Shown piece by piece: positions 27,203-36,379 of a stretch of 37,915 bases of DNA; position 1 is the stretch's first letter; every line of letters starts with the position of its first letter. This DNA is from Sphaeroforma sirkka. Its lineage: Eukaryota; Opisthokonta; Ichthyosporea; Ichthyophonida. The stretch spans positions 122,501-160,415 of the forward strand of contig LUCW03001624.1 in assembly GCA_001586965.3 (NCBI GenBank), in the 5' to 3' direction. A model generated the notes under the pieces. It did no database searches and was not told the origin of the DNA. It saw only the letters and a list, made by a program, of their open reading frames with translations. The translations under genes and the position numbers were made by a program.

Positions 27203-28036
27203 CTAAAAAAAACGTATATCTCTGGTTCGTGATACTCTGTTGGTTTCTGGACTAAAAACTCGGAAAGTATCAGATGTGGTTCGCTGAGGGATAGCCATCA
27301 CAATTCCACGGCGAGCGCGCTTATCCCATTTGTTGCTTTTAGTCGTCTTCCGCCATAAACATTTGCTGCCGAAGGTTCGAAAACGGTTATAATTTGGTTT
27401 TCGGCCAGTGAATCTTTCGATTGGCGTTGTCGGGTTCCTCTCACTCCCGACGTTGTTATGAGCGTCTGTGACATGTTGGTATGCCTCACTCCAAAATTCG
27501 TCACCTAAGCCGGAGTTGTGCAGAGTCGCCCTAGCTCTTCCTAAATTGGTACGGTGACTCTCGCTCAATTTTTCCGTTGTGTTGTGGCGAGTCTTTCGGT
27601 GTTAATCGAACGTCGTAGCCAAGTCTTCGTAAGTTAGTCTCTACTTCCTTATCCACGAATTCCGAGCCTCGGTCGAATTGTAAAACGTTCGCTTTCCTTC
27701 CACTCAGTACTGTTAAATCGTCTAGTGCTTCTAGTAAGGCGTCATATACTACTGGCGCCTTCTTGGTGGATAGTGGTTCAATTTCTCGAAATTGGAGCAG
27801 TCGTCAATGAGAGTTAGGCCATAGCAGTTTCTTTCAATGCTCCGTTTAAACTTCCCAATAAGGTCAATATAGAGTAAGTCCATTGGGTTTTCGGATGGGC
27901 CGTTCTTTCTGATCTTTCGTGTTCGTCGTCTGACAAGTTTACCCATGATACAGGACTCGCAGTTCGCATGATAGTCGATAGGTGGCAGGTCCTTGGGTAA
28001 ATGATCCGGGTGCGCTAGTCGTTCATGCCAACTGGC
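27203..28036 (-). pseudogene. copia integrase, frameshifted
   Basis: The HHCC zinc finger reads WHERLAHPDH...CESCIMGK (about 27945-28032). The catalytic core follows in shifted frames: YIDLIGKF and LTLIDDCSNF, then FDRGSEFVDKEV, then QHNGKIERE. All three acidic DDE positions are visible. The copia C-terminal part follows in an open frame at 27203-27568 (GLGDEFWSEAYQHV, TGRKPNYNRFRTFGSKC, RARRGIVMA, SRTRDIRF). At least two frame changes separate these blocks. Confidence 0.9.
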
Positions 28037-28821
28037 GGCATAGGCAAATTCTTTTGAAAAAAATCCAGGGGTACTAGGTGTTGGGGTGATAGTAAGAGGC
28101 AGACTGTGTCATCCATGTAGATCTTGTATCCTGCCTTGGTTGGTTGGGGGACGCTGATAAGGTTGGTCTTTAGAGTTGGTCTATAAATAGCCCTTCCAGC
28201 GTCACTCAATTGTCCTGAGTGAGTTGCGATTCCAATAGTCCCGTCAGCTAGGTGTACATTTGTGAAGTGACGTTTTGCGTTTGACATCAACTCCAAATCG
28301 TTAATAATGTGGACTGAGGCTCTACTGTCCAGAGTCCCACTAGGTTCAGTCGTTGTTATTTTGTCAGTCGTAGATGCTCTTTGGCCGAAAATTCTCTCAG
28401 AGTCTATGGCTTTGATTGGTGAAGAGATAGCGTCCTCATTAAATTTGTCACTAAAATCTTCATCTTCTTCGGAGTCGCTGTCGGACATTAGGTCGGGTAG
28501 GTCATCGTAGTCATCCTCACTAGAGCTGTCGAGTAAAAGTCCTGGAGGTCCGGCGTCTTCGTCCGTACTACAAGTTGGATTATTTAGAATAAAATCTGAT
28601 AGTTCTCTCTCGTCCGGCTCGGTGTTTGGTTTCATCCCAAATCCAGGGCAATTTTCGGGGGTTACCATGATGGCTTCTGGCATGTCATCATCCGACAATT
28701 CGACGTCAGATTCGACATAGTCGGCAACTGCTGAGAATGCTCTAATGCCTTCATCGTCACTACTCGAATTTTGCTCATCATTCTTTTCCAAATCAAACGT
28801 TACTTTAGGAGGTTTACGCAT
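28015..28821 (-). pseudogene. copia protease region, active site altered
   Basis: A 268-codon open segment. Its first half is acidic and Ser/Asp-rich. The retropepsin motif then appears as LDSRASVHIIND (about 28296-28333). Copia proteases carry D-S-G-A at this point, so the flap-side Gly is replaced by Arg and activity is doubtful. Downstream it reads into the gag-pre-integrase region (LISVPQPTKAGYKIYMDD). The frame ends at 28015 where the HHCC zinc finger begins in another frame. Confidence 0.85.
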
Positions 28822-29735
28822 TTCCTCCCTCGAGTAGTATCCTCTTACGTTAGATGCTTTTCTGTAAAATTCATTACGTTTATCTTGGTGATAGTTGGGT
28901 TTCTTCGACGGATAGTCGGCACGTCGTGAGTAGGGTGTAGATTTCGGTGTTGAATAGTCCTGGCGGTGAAACTTGGACTCATCAGCTTTATTACGGTGAT
29001 GTCGTTCGTCGGAATTATCTCCACGATTGTTGGAGTATCGGTTTCCATAAGATTTGCGATGTTCCCTGCGGTCAGAGTAGAAGTGTGGTCTGGGTCTGCG
29101 ATGCTTGGATCGGCAATCACGAGCAAGATGACCTGGTTTGCTACAATTGAAGCACTTTCGGCCTGTTCTGGCAGAAAGTGCTCTCTCTCCTCTCGAGTCT
29201 CTGTATTGTAGGTCGATGTTTGAATTTCCTCCATATCGAATTTTCGGAGATATTCGCAGAGCTCCTCGTAACTCATGACGTCAATCTCAGATGGTGGAGC
29301 CTCGCATTTCTCCAATTCCATTTTCTTCAAATTAATAACACCAATAAAGGCCTCCAAAGTTTCGTTTCTCTTCTGCGTTTTTGCCCAGAGCTCCTATCTC
29401 AAACGGCCAATTCCTCCCTGGGTGTTAATCTTAAATTTGGTTTCCAATGCCTTGAAAAACGCGTAGGGTTCCTTCATGATATGGAGTAACTCCTGTTGAA
29501 GTCGTCGAAAGATCGTATGATAAATTGACTCAGACGCGGCTCCACGATCCTCTTGAGTAAACGTTTCAGGTTGAGTCTAATAGTAGTCGTCGGGTGGCGT
29601 AGCGGCTTCGATCTGTTGTAGGCGACCCTGTTTCATCAGGATCATATCCAATTGAGCTTTCCATTGGTCCCATTGGACCGGCTTATCCGTTTCAACTCGA
29701 AGCTTGTCATTCTCAGAGTAGAGGTAAAACGGACC
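28822..29735 (-). pseudogene. copia gag with CCHC zinc knuckle, disrupted
   Basis: Nucleocapsid precursor of the element. The minus-strand frame from just inside the 5' LTR gives a copia-type capsid region (WDQWKAQLDMILMKQGRL, later AYEFF-like PYAFFKALETKFK). It is interrupted by TAG codons after PPDDYY and after GGIGRLR. It then continues through NETLEAFIGVINLKKMELEK. A frame change near 29160 is needed to reach the zinc knuckle CFNCSKPGHLARDC (29113-29154, C-x2-C-x4-H-x4-C). After the knuckle comes a basic R/S/H/Y-rich linker leading into the pol frame below 28821. Confidence 0.85.
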
Positions 29736-29746
29736 TGATAAGTTAT

Positions 29747-30214
29747 TGTTTTCAGATATTAAAGTATCTTAAAGTGTTTTAAGTTTTAAGTGAATAGTTG
29801 TGATTTATTTGATTCGAGTCCCTGGTTTTATATGCATTGGATTCGTGATCCTTGAGCCATTGAAAACACCTCTGAAGGTGAAAAAGGTTCGCACTTAATC
29901 TATGATCCAACCCAAAGGTAGTGTCGCCACGTCTTCAACTGATCGTGGCTTCCATTGTAATCTTTGGCCTTATACGTTTAGATTGTACTCCTCCAATATT
30001 TAGGGATGCCCTTATGCCCATCAGAGATTTTCTATAATGATGTTTCCGTACTCCCGGCACTTCGGCTCCGAGATTAATTTCCATCTGTAATATTTACGTG
30101 TCGCTCTCTGAGTTTAGATTCTCTCCTTGGTTGATGCTGAGATAAACATTGTTGAGTCACCGGCATTTGATCGTAGTTTTATGCTTGGTAAACAATCCTG
30201 GGTTACTGTGATCA
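29747..30214 (-). repeat. 5' LTR of the copia element
   Basis: 468 bp with TG...CA ends, pairing with 24001-24469. About 29 differences by eye give roughly 94% identity, so the insertion is not recent. Confidence 0.92.
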
Positions 30215-30511
30215 AAAGGGAGCGGTGGCAGTTCGCTGATAAAGTGGGTCATAAACTCCGGTATGGAGTCGGCCACACCAGGCAGCTGGGTAGGATAAGT
30301 CCAATTCTGGCAGCGTCTATGTGCACGTTGTGCGCTCAAAGGAACGTAGTGGAGGCAACAGAGGCAACAGAGACAATGCTGACGGGGCTGCCGGTATCTG
30401 GGTTGGCGGTTTAGGGGTGGCCTTAGACTTGGACCTAGTACGTATGGGCGGCAGACGGAGACGGGGGAGGGCAACCTTGGATGGGTGAACAGAGATCGGT
30501 CGGAGCACGGG

Positions 30512-30718
30512 TTAAAAACTCGGTGTTATGGTTACTTCCTTGTACACACGGCCTCGGTGAATAAACAGACGTTTCACCAATAGGTGGTTGCGTAAAGGTA
30601 TGGGGCGCCAGGTATTCGGGTACTGATTCTCCTCGTTGGCATCGGCATCGGCATCACCAACGGTCAACCCCGTATACGGGATACGGGTACCGTTGCAGCG
30701 ACTCTGGTTATGGTCCAT
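30512..30718 (-). CDS. Small 68-aa ORF, unidentified
   Basis: ATG at 30716-30718 with a TATATATAAAT-like stretch just upstream on the minus strand. The product is polar, with a DADADANEE acidic repeat and a basic end (RNHLLVKRLFIHRGRVYK). Neighbouring minus frames (30317-30508, 30864-31088) read like proline/basic-rich and Ser/His-rich protein but lack ATG starts. They may be further relics of the same gene set, which begins immediately outside the copia 5' LTR. Confidence 0.35.
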   Translation of the reverse strand: MDHNQSRCNGTRIPYTGLTVGDADADANEENQYPNTWRPIPLRNHLLVKRLFIHRGRVYKEVTITPSF

Positions 30719-31202
30719 CGTGGAGTTGGATATATATTTATATGTATATATTGAATAAATAATTAAATAAGTATAGATGCATCGTGTGACAGAGTGGGCT
30801 GTGGGACACAGATTTATATAGACGTATGAACAGGGTAGACAGCTGGCCTTCCATTCCCTGTACTTACTGTGCACGGAGCAAGGGATCGTAGTTAGCTGTG
30901 GCGGATGGATGATGGATAAATCTACTGTTTGTAAACTTATTATTGGGATGGTGTCGTAAGATATTTATGCCCTCCCGTTGGGGAATGTGATTGGCGTACG
31001 CATGGGAGTGCGAACTGTGTCCATAGGCATAGTGTCGGGAGCTGGTACTGCCGGATAACTGTTTGAACCTTTTCAATGGTTGCCCCACCGCATTGTAAGT
31101 TTTGGTCTATCAAGGCGATACTAACGCCTTAGAGTAAATAAACGTTAAGGCTAAGTCTAAGTTTAATAAAATTCAAAGGAAAATAAACGAAATGCGTCTT
31201 GT

Positions 31203-31392
31203 AGTAAAGTTAGGTATACCTCGTGAAAACAGCAATACTCTGAGGAATTGTGAGGCTAAGACATTGCATATATATAATCCTCTCAGTACTGTTTTCGCCG
31301 AAGGGATTTTATCTAGTGCTTCGTTGTCGCACTACTAGAAACTATGACTATGTTTCGATAGGGCGAATCTGAGAGACTCATAAAATCCTATC
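31203..31392 (+). repeat. Structured repeat, copy 1
   Basis: About 190 bp, shared with 34317-34492 in the same orientation. It contains a hairpin with arms 31223-31246 and 31278-31298, and a loop holding GGCTAAGACATTGC. An outer pairing of GGATTTTAT with ATAAAATCC lies further right. An A-rich tract follows at 31393-31430. Sequence between 31100 and 31203, and between 31430 and 31815, shows no gene. Confidence 0.7.
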
Positions 31393-31815
31393 TTTAAAAG
31401 AATTATAAAAAGAAAAAGAGAAAAGAAAAATACTCTTGATGTTCATAGTTATTGGATTAATCAATAACTTGCCACTTATCAAGGATTACCGACTGGCCTT
31501 CATCAGACTGGCACATCTGGTTGGCTGAACGGGGGATAAACTAAGCAACGCTAATAGTCCTTAGAAACCTATGTTCGGTTGAGCCATCTCGCTACCGAAG
31601 TATTCAGATATATTTAGATTTGGAAAGTAAATATAGTTCTATTAATAGAACTATCCAAATCATATCTTTGGTATTTAAATCAGGCCTTTTAATGGCCTTG
31701 TCCAACTATTTGATACGTAAAACTGGAAAAGGTATTTAATTAATAAAACCATTAAAAACCATTCAAGGAAAACCAAGTTTACGTACTTTTAAGAGTACGT
31801 TTATAATACAAGATT

Positions 31816-32684
31816 TTAATGTGGAGGCCCGGCTTTTACAGCATCAGGGTCACCGTGTCCGTCATAGTCCGAGTCTTCACTACTATCCGCCTCTGAGTTA
31901 ATATTGTCTGATAAAATTGGCGCGCGCTCATTGGCCGTTGCATTTTTAAATTGGCGGTAGTTTCCTCTATGGGACCGTCCTTGGAAAGAATTATCTCTTT
32001 TGCGTAGCCTGAAGTTAAAACCTGTTCGACTTTGGGTCTTGGAAGTTGGGACTCTGCTATTTCGTTCTCTTTCTGTTTACTAAAATTGGTAACGGCAGCA
32101 GCAGTAGTAGTAGCAGTAGTGTCAGGTGTAGGACTCAGACGCACAGTTGATGGGATCTTGTTTTCAGCTTGCCATTTTTCCAGCCTGTCGATAAAATCGG
32201 TCATATTAGGCCACTTCTCGGTCGTGGACTTTAGTAGTGTTTCGGTTTTGTTCAGTAGGTTATCCCACTCATCGCGCCGTTTTTGTCCCGTACTCTTCGC
32301 TTTCGATTTTGGTCAGATCCTGAGGCCGGAGCGCCCGTGACTTTGGCGGCGGGTTTCTTAGGGTCTTTTTCATGTGCTCTAATTTTTCTGTGAGAAACAG
32401 GCGGACCTTGTTTAGCGTTATGTACTTCTGTAGCACTTCGATCAGCTGGCCCTGCAGTTGGGGGTCACTGCAGTCTGTTGGACCACCTGTGACTTCAGCT
32501 GCTGCGTGAGCCTTGTCGTCTGCTGGACTAGGTTCTGTTGCTGTTTTGGGTCACGAATACTTCCGACGATGTCGTCGGCCGAGACTTGGGTTGCTTCATT
32601 CTGAAGAATCCCCGTAGCTTCTTGGGCATCGGTGCTGGTGTCTGGATTATTACTAGACAAGGCTGTCGCGTTGTTTCCTTCCAT
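31816..32684 (-). pseudogene. Gag-like or structural gene relic with multiple frameshifts
   Basis: ATG at 32682-32684. The first frame (to 32442) is Q/T/D-rich. A second frame, about 32440-32260, is helical and charged (LIEVLQKYITLNKVRLFL). A third, from about 32280 to 31836, includes NLLNKTETLLKSTTEKWP. A fourth, from about 32065 to the stop at 31816, has a basic Arg/Gly patch (RGNYRQFKNA) followed by a very acidic tail (SEADSSEDSDYDGHGD). Overlapping open ends suggest three single-base indels in one former gene of about 280 codons. Helical core, basic patch and acidic tail resemble retroelement Gag proteins, but no zinc knuckle or known motif is seen. Confidence 0.5.
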
Positions 32685-32968
32685 GCTTTATCATGACCGG
32701 ACTATCCTCTAGTAAGTGCGACACATAATTTTCATAAAAAAATGCCGTGTTGCTGTAGTGTGGCGCAACGCGTGCTTGTGTACAAGTGTGAAAAGAGACG
32801 TCACCCGTGGCTTAGCCGACGTCACGTGATACCTGGTCTCGCTCAATGGGGGGTACGAGATGCCTGTACTGACCCCATGTAAATTATTTTATTACCTACT
32901 GAAATTGTACACACGTGTTTATGTCGTAGTCAAAATATTCAAGATACGTTTACTGCGTTTCGAGCTAC

Positions 32969-33199
32969 TTGGTTGCTCTCATATTTCTTATACTTACAGA
33001 AGTCAGCCGGCCTTGGGAGAAAGGCCCACTACCAGACGATACACCCAACGATACTAAGACGTCTTCTACAGATGTGGACTACCATACATTCACATCGTCT
33101 AAAAGTTTTCACTACTGCGCTATAAACGATTGCTACACAGAACCGCTGGAAACACACATGCACGTGCCCTATAAAATATCTGACCCTTCGTTATTACCA

Positions 33200-33237
<38 letters not shown>

Positions 33238-33466
33238 TACATACACACACACACACACTGTGGGGTTAAAATCTATCTACCCCGTATTTTTTGTTAGTAA
33301 CCCCACAATCGCTGTGCCGGAAACTAGCGATTTCACAGGCTAGAGCCTGCTCACCTCAGACCAGTACCGTAGATACGTGCGGAAACATGAAATGTTGTTG
33401 CCTCAGCAACAGGCTCTGGAGGAACGCAGAGGCGCACAGAATACAACACGATACGTAGGAGCTTAA
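32969..33466 (+). pseudogene. Unidentified gene with internal stop and embedded (CA)n
   Basis: One frame runs from about 32969 to a TAA at 33464-33466, with a single in-frame TAG at 33341-33343. The part before the stop contains KSFHYCAINDCYTEPLETH, a microsatellite-encoded (TH)n run and VFFVSNPTIAVPE. The part after it contains SDQYRRYVRKHEMLLPQQQ. No ATG is evident at the start. A TTACAG acceptor-like site precedes EVSRPW at 32998, so a spliced start is possible. It is divergent from the gag-like relic (start 32684). No family is recognised. Confidence 0.4.
33202..33260 (+). repeat. (CA)n/(CATA)n microsatellite
   Basis: Perfect CA run with CATA interruptions, in frame within the pseudogene above, where it encodes alternating Thr-His. 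It probably expanded after the gene lost function. Confidence 0.95.
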
Positions 33467-33580
33467 CCGTTCAAGTGCTGCACGTGCAGGTACAGGAAAA
33501 AAACCAGAGCGATTCTATTGAGCGCCCTATGCCCAAAGACTATTCAAGTGGTGATCAGCTTTTCGCGGGCTAATTCGGGT

Positions 33581-34120
33581 ATGACCCCGGCGGCATTGAC
33601 AAACGATAGCATACAACGGCTTATGAACTATAAATCAGTGCCCCAGTTAAACTCATTGGATACAATGAGCGGTTGGATAAACCAAGATTTCAAAATCCCT
33701 ATGCGTATACGTATATCCGCAGAGAGTGTTAATACAGGCCGGCCAGTAGACTGGCAGCGTGTGTCTATGTATGACGGAGTCATGTTCCATACACGTCCAG
33801 TTAAACACTATCAACATGAGACTAACGCAACCATGTATCTGCATTACCATAGTGACAATGATAACGACAGCAACAGCGGCGACAGCCATCATGCGGTCAA
33901 AAAATCAGTCAATGTGATTTTGATGAAAATTGAAAACCCTACTAGACATGTTCAATATTTTGAAAAGGTAAATGTCATTCAGCCAATACACTCCGCGTTT
34001 AAGAAATCAAAGTGTATTTGGGGGGGGGGTTTTTGGCACGTTAATATGCGTGACATGTGCGAGTTTGTGAATGTTCTGACAACCTACATACATACTAGTG
34101 TGATTATTGGAGTGCGGTGA
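33581..34120 (+). CDS. Intact 179-aa ORF, unidentified
   Basis: ATG at 33581, TGA at 34118-34120; the frame is open further upstream to 33518 without another ATG. The product is mixed, with MSGWINQDFKIPMRIRIS, a Asp/Asn/Ser-rich loop (SDNDNDSNSGDS), then VNVILMKIENPTRHVQYFEK. A run of ten G (34020-34029) encodes WGGG near the end. No signal peptide is seen. It is followed after only five bases by the ATG of the next frame (34126), a spacing unusual for eukaryotic host genes and more like viruses or compact mobile elements. No family is recognised. Confidence 0.5.
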   Translation: MTPAALTNDSIQRLMNYKSVPQLNSLDTMSGWINQDFKIPMRIRISAESVNTGRPVDWQRVSMYDGVMFHTRPVKHYQHETNATMYLHYHSDNDNDSNSGDSHHAVKKSVNVILMKIENPTRHVQYFEKVNVIQPIHSAFKKSKCIWGGGFWHVNMRDMCEFVNVLTTYIHTSVIIGVR

Positions 34121-34125
34121 GAACA

Positions 34126-34296
34126 TGACAGAACCTGATATACTGAAAGACATATATAAACGGCTACTATCGACTTGTAAGGGAAGAGCTTCCCATCACG
34201 GGTTGCGAAGATCGGTTTTTTCAAGACGATATTAAAGTGTTAGAGCTGGTAAACGCTTTCATATCTGAGAGTTTTAGGGTTTTAGGGTTTAGTTAA
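34126..34296 (+). pseudogene. Short downstream ORF with one frameshift
   Basis: ATG at 34126 gives MTEPDILKDIYKRLLSTC. A shift of frame near 34180 then gives an acidic continuation (ITGCEDRFFQDDIKVLELVN) to a TAA at 34294-34296. The last codons run through two TTTTAGGG units (34271-34292). It is closely spaced behind the 179-aa ORF. Unidentified. Confidence 0.35.
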
Positions 34297-34316
34297 GTAT
34301 ACGAAAGTAGTCATTC

Positions 34317-34492
34317 AGTAAAGTTAGGCATGCCTCGTGAAAATAGCTATATTTGGGGTATTCAACGGCTAAGACATTGCCTATATAGAATTATCCCAAA
34401 ACTGTTCTCGCTTTATTGTCTTTTCGTTGTCGTCAGGCGAAGCTTTACTATGTTTCGTTGGGGCTGATTCGAGATACTCATTAAATCCTATC
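34317..34492 (+). repeat. Structured repeat, copy 2
   Basis: Second copy of 31203-31392, clearly diverged. The hairpin arms are 34337-34360 and 34391-34411, again enclosing GGCTAAGACATTGC. It ends in AAATCCTATC followed by an A-rich tract, like copy 1. The tail of A and a GATTCGAGATAC stretch (B-box-like) leave open a SINE-type origin. Confidence 0.7.
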
Positions 34493-34768
34493 ATCAGGAA
34501 AAAAAAAAGTATGTACATATTTATTTCTGACCTCACCTTTGGTTTTATACCTAAGGTGTTTGTGCTAGTGTTCAGCCGCTTGGGCTGGCCAGGAAAAACC
34601 TCATATGGTCAGTATGAGAAACCGTATGCAGAACACTTTAACACTTCGATGCTTTTTTTTATTTCAACTTCTCTGCAACTAAATCTCATTCTGATCACAT
34701 GATGCCTTTCCGCATAGGTTGTGACTCACATAGAACCGCAGCTATTATTAGAATGTTGCGGTTGACAG

Positions 34769-34966
34769 GCTTAATCCACTCTCGGGAATCGGTTGAGAAA
34801 CTTAATCTGCTCTCGGAAGTCGGTTAAGTGAGAACTTAACTCTTGAGAGTAATTTGAGCAACTTGATTAGCTCTCGGGAGTGAGCTAACTCTGATGAATT
34901 AGCTCTCAGGAGTGAGCTCAGATGGCTTCTTGCTGTAAAATCTGACCTGAGACCTGTAGTCTCTCA
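34769..34966 (-). repeat. 3' LTR end of a second copia element, with internal tandem repeats
   Basis: The LTR's terminal base is placed at 34966 because the minus strand reads GAGGGGGAG (purine tract, 34967-34975) directly before TGAGAGAC. The same GGGGGAG tract borders the first copia's LTR. Within 34769-34921 about five degenerate 30-bp units carry CTCTCGGGARTSRG. The distal LTR boundary could not be set; 34493-34768 is probably part of it. Confidence 0.6.
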
Positions 34967-36378
34967 CTCCCCCTCAATCTTACAATCAACAAGGTCTGAA
35001 GTCTGAAGGCTGAAAATTGGAAACTGAAGACTAATACTTAAAATTGTTGAAAACGTTGACTTTTCTGAAGAGTAGACGATCTTCTGTACACTGACAGGCT
35101 TCACGACTGGCGTGGATAATCTTCTGTACGGGGACAGGCATCACAATTTCGCACGTAAAAATACTCGAGATTTTCTTGAAATATACATTTTGCTTACTGA
35201 ATCGGTAAGGACTGTGGCGTGGATGCTTGGGGGACAGCTCCCTTCTGCGTTGTGGCATATTGGTTTGACTTTGTGATATGGCCTGAGAGGCTGAGACTCG
35301 GAGACTGTGAGACTAAGATTTTCTCTTGGGTTTTGGAATGTGCGGTTCTTATGCTGCGGTCTGGCTATATGGTTGCATTTAAAAAAAGTTTAATTTTTGA
35401 TTGAATTGACCAACGAATCGTGTAGTGATAAATTCTACCCATTGAGGACAAAAATTCAGTCTCCAGTGGTAAAAATAAAAAACCCTTTTGATTTTTGTTT
35501 TTGTATTAGTACTCACGATACATAGAGTGTGAGGTTGTGGTCCCCGTAGGGCCTGTGGGCTGCGAAATTCACAATTTTGTTTGTATCCTGCGAGTGAATT
35601 TCTATACAAATTGTCACAGGTATGCAACTTTCACGATATCACGTATAAAAGTCAAAAAAGAACCAGTAAGTTACTGATATTATGTGTATCGATGAATACA
35701 AATTGTCTGCGGGATTCAACTTAACTTCAGAATATTTTATGTCAAAATACAGTCGCACAAGTTAGTACTTGGGCGTCTACGGATAGTAACAATTATATGA
35801 ACAAATATATAGTTATATATTGCGTGTACATTATTTGTAATTTCATTTTTACATATGATACAAACAGCTAGTACACATTCGTTTTACAAGGTACGATATA
35901 TCTGTATATTTTGCAGTCAGAGATAGAAGCACAAAGCATTGACACCTGCTTACCTTAAAATACTTACTTTTATTATAAATTGAACTATGTTGATACTGGC
36001 ATCCGAGTCATTGGTCTGTCGCGTATGTCGGTAAACTTCTCTCGGCTGAGTGGCTTCGTGAAGAAATCACTGAGTAGCTGTTCTGATGGTATGTATTTTA
36101 GCTTGATGGTGTTGTTCGATGTGAGTTTCCCTGATGTGATTATATCGTAGATCGACATGTTTTTTGTACGGCGGGATTTTGTGATACCATTTTTCATCAG
36201 TATTGCTGACTTGTTGTCCTGTTCTATGGTGGTGGGTTCTACGAGCGGAATGCCGAATTCTGTGAAGAGATTCCTAGCCCATACCGCGTCTTTGGCTGTA
36301 TCAGATTGTGCTATGTATTCTGCCTCTGCTGTAGACGTTGTTACTAATCGTTGTAAGTTTGTTCTCTGCGCTAAGACA
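34967..36378 (-). mobile_element. Second copia element, 3' fragment
   Basis: On the minus strand, an uninterrupted RNase H C-terminal half (36376 to a stop at 35985) is followed by about 1 kb of non-coding sequence (34976-35984) and then the purine tract and LTR. RNase H blocks are LVTTSTAEAEYIAQSDTAKD, TIEQDNKSAILMKNG, IKLKYIPSEQLLSDFFTKP. About 130 codons are intact. Upstream pol and the 5' LTR are missing: homology stops at about 36377, where a plus-strand element begins. Confidence 0.85.
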
Positions 36379-36379
36379 G

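Larger units (their letters stand above)
24001..30214 (-). mobile_element. Ty1/copia LTR retrotransposon, near complete but inactive
   Basis: A 6.2-kb element bounded by two LTRs in direct orientation. It is read right to left: gag with CCHC knuckle, protease, integrase, reverse transcriptase, RNase H. Integrase preceding reverse transcriptase defines the copia order. A GGGGGAGTAT purine tract (minus strand, 24470-24479) abuts the 3' LTR. The primer-binding site next to the 5' LTR (below 29747) was not identified with confidence. Gag carries two in-frame TAG codons, several frame changes break gag-pol, and the protease active site is altered. The element is therefore non-autonomous as read. 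No 5-bp target duplication is seen (AGTAT left, AAAGG right). Confidence 0.95.

Noticed and set aside
31203-31392. Hammerhead ribozyme on the minus strand (ATGAGTCTCTC...CGAAAC resembles the CTGATGAG...CGAAAC core)
   Set aside because: The CTGA half of the core is absent, stem II is weak in copy 2, and no cleavage-site stem could be drawn. A covariance-model search would decide it.
29300-33343. TAG codon reassignment (in-frame TAG twice in copia gag and once at 33341)
   Set aside because: Stops elsewhere in the decayed elements are TGA as well as TAG and come with frameshifts. Pseudogene decay explains them, and the host gene shows no in-frame stops.
20061-34296. Polinton/Maverick or giant-virus integration
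   Set aside because: No capsid, packaging ATPase, protein-primed polymerase, protease or element-wide terminal inverted repeats could be recognised. Only compositional and spacing hints exist.
34427-34702. 91-codon open frame after the second structured repeat
   Set aside because: No ATG at its start and it begins inside the repeat; no recognisable motif.
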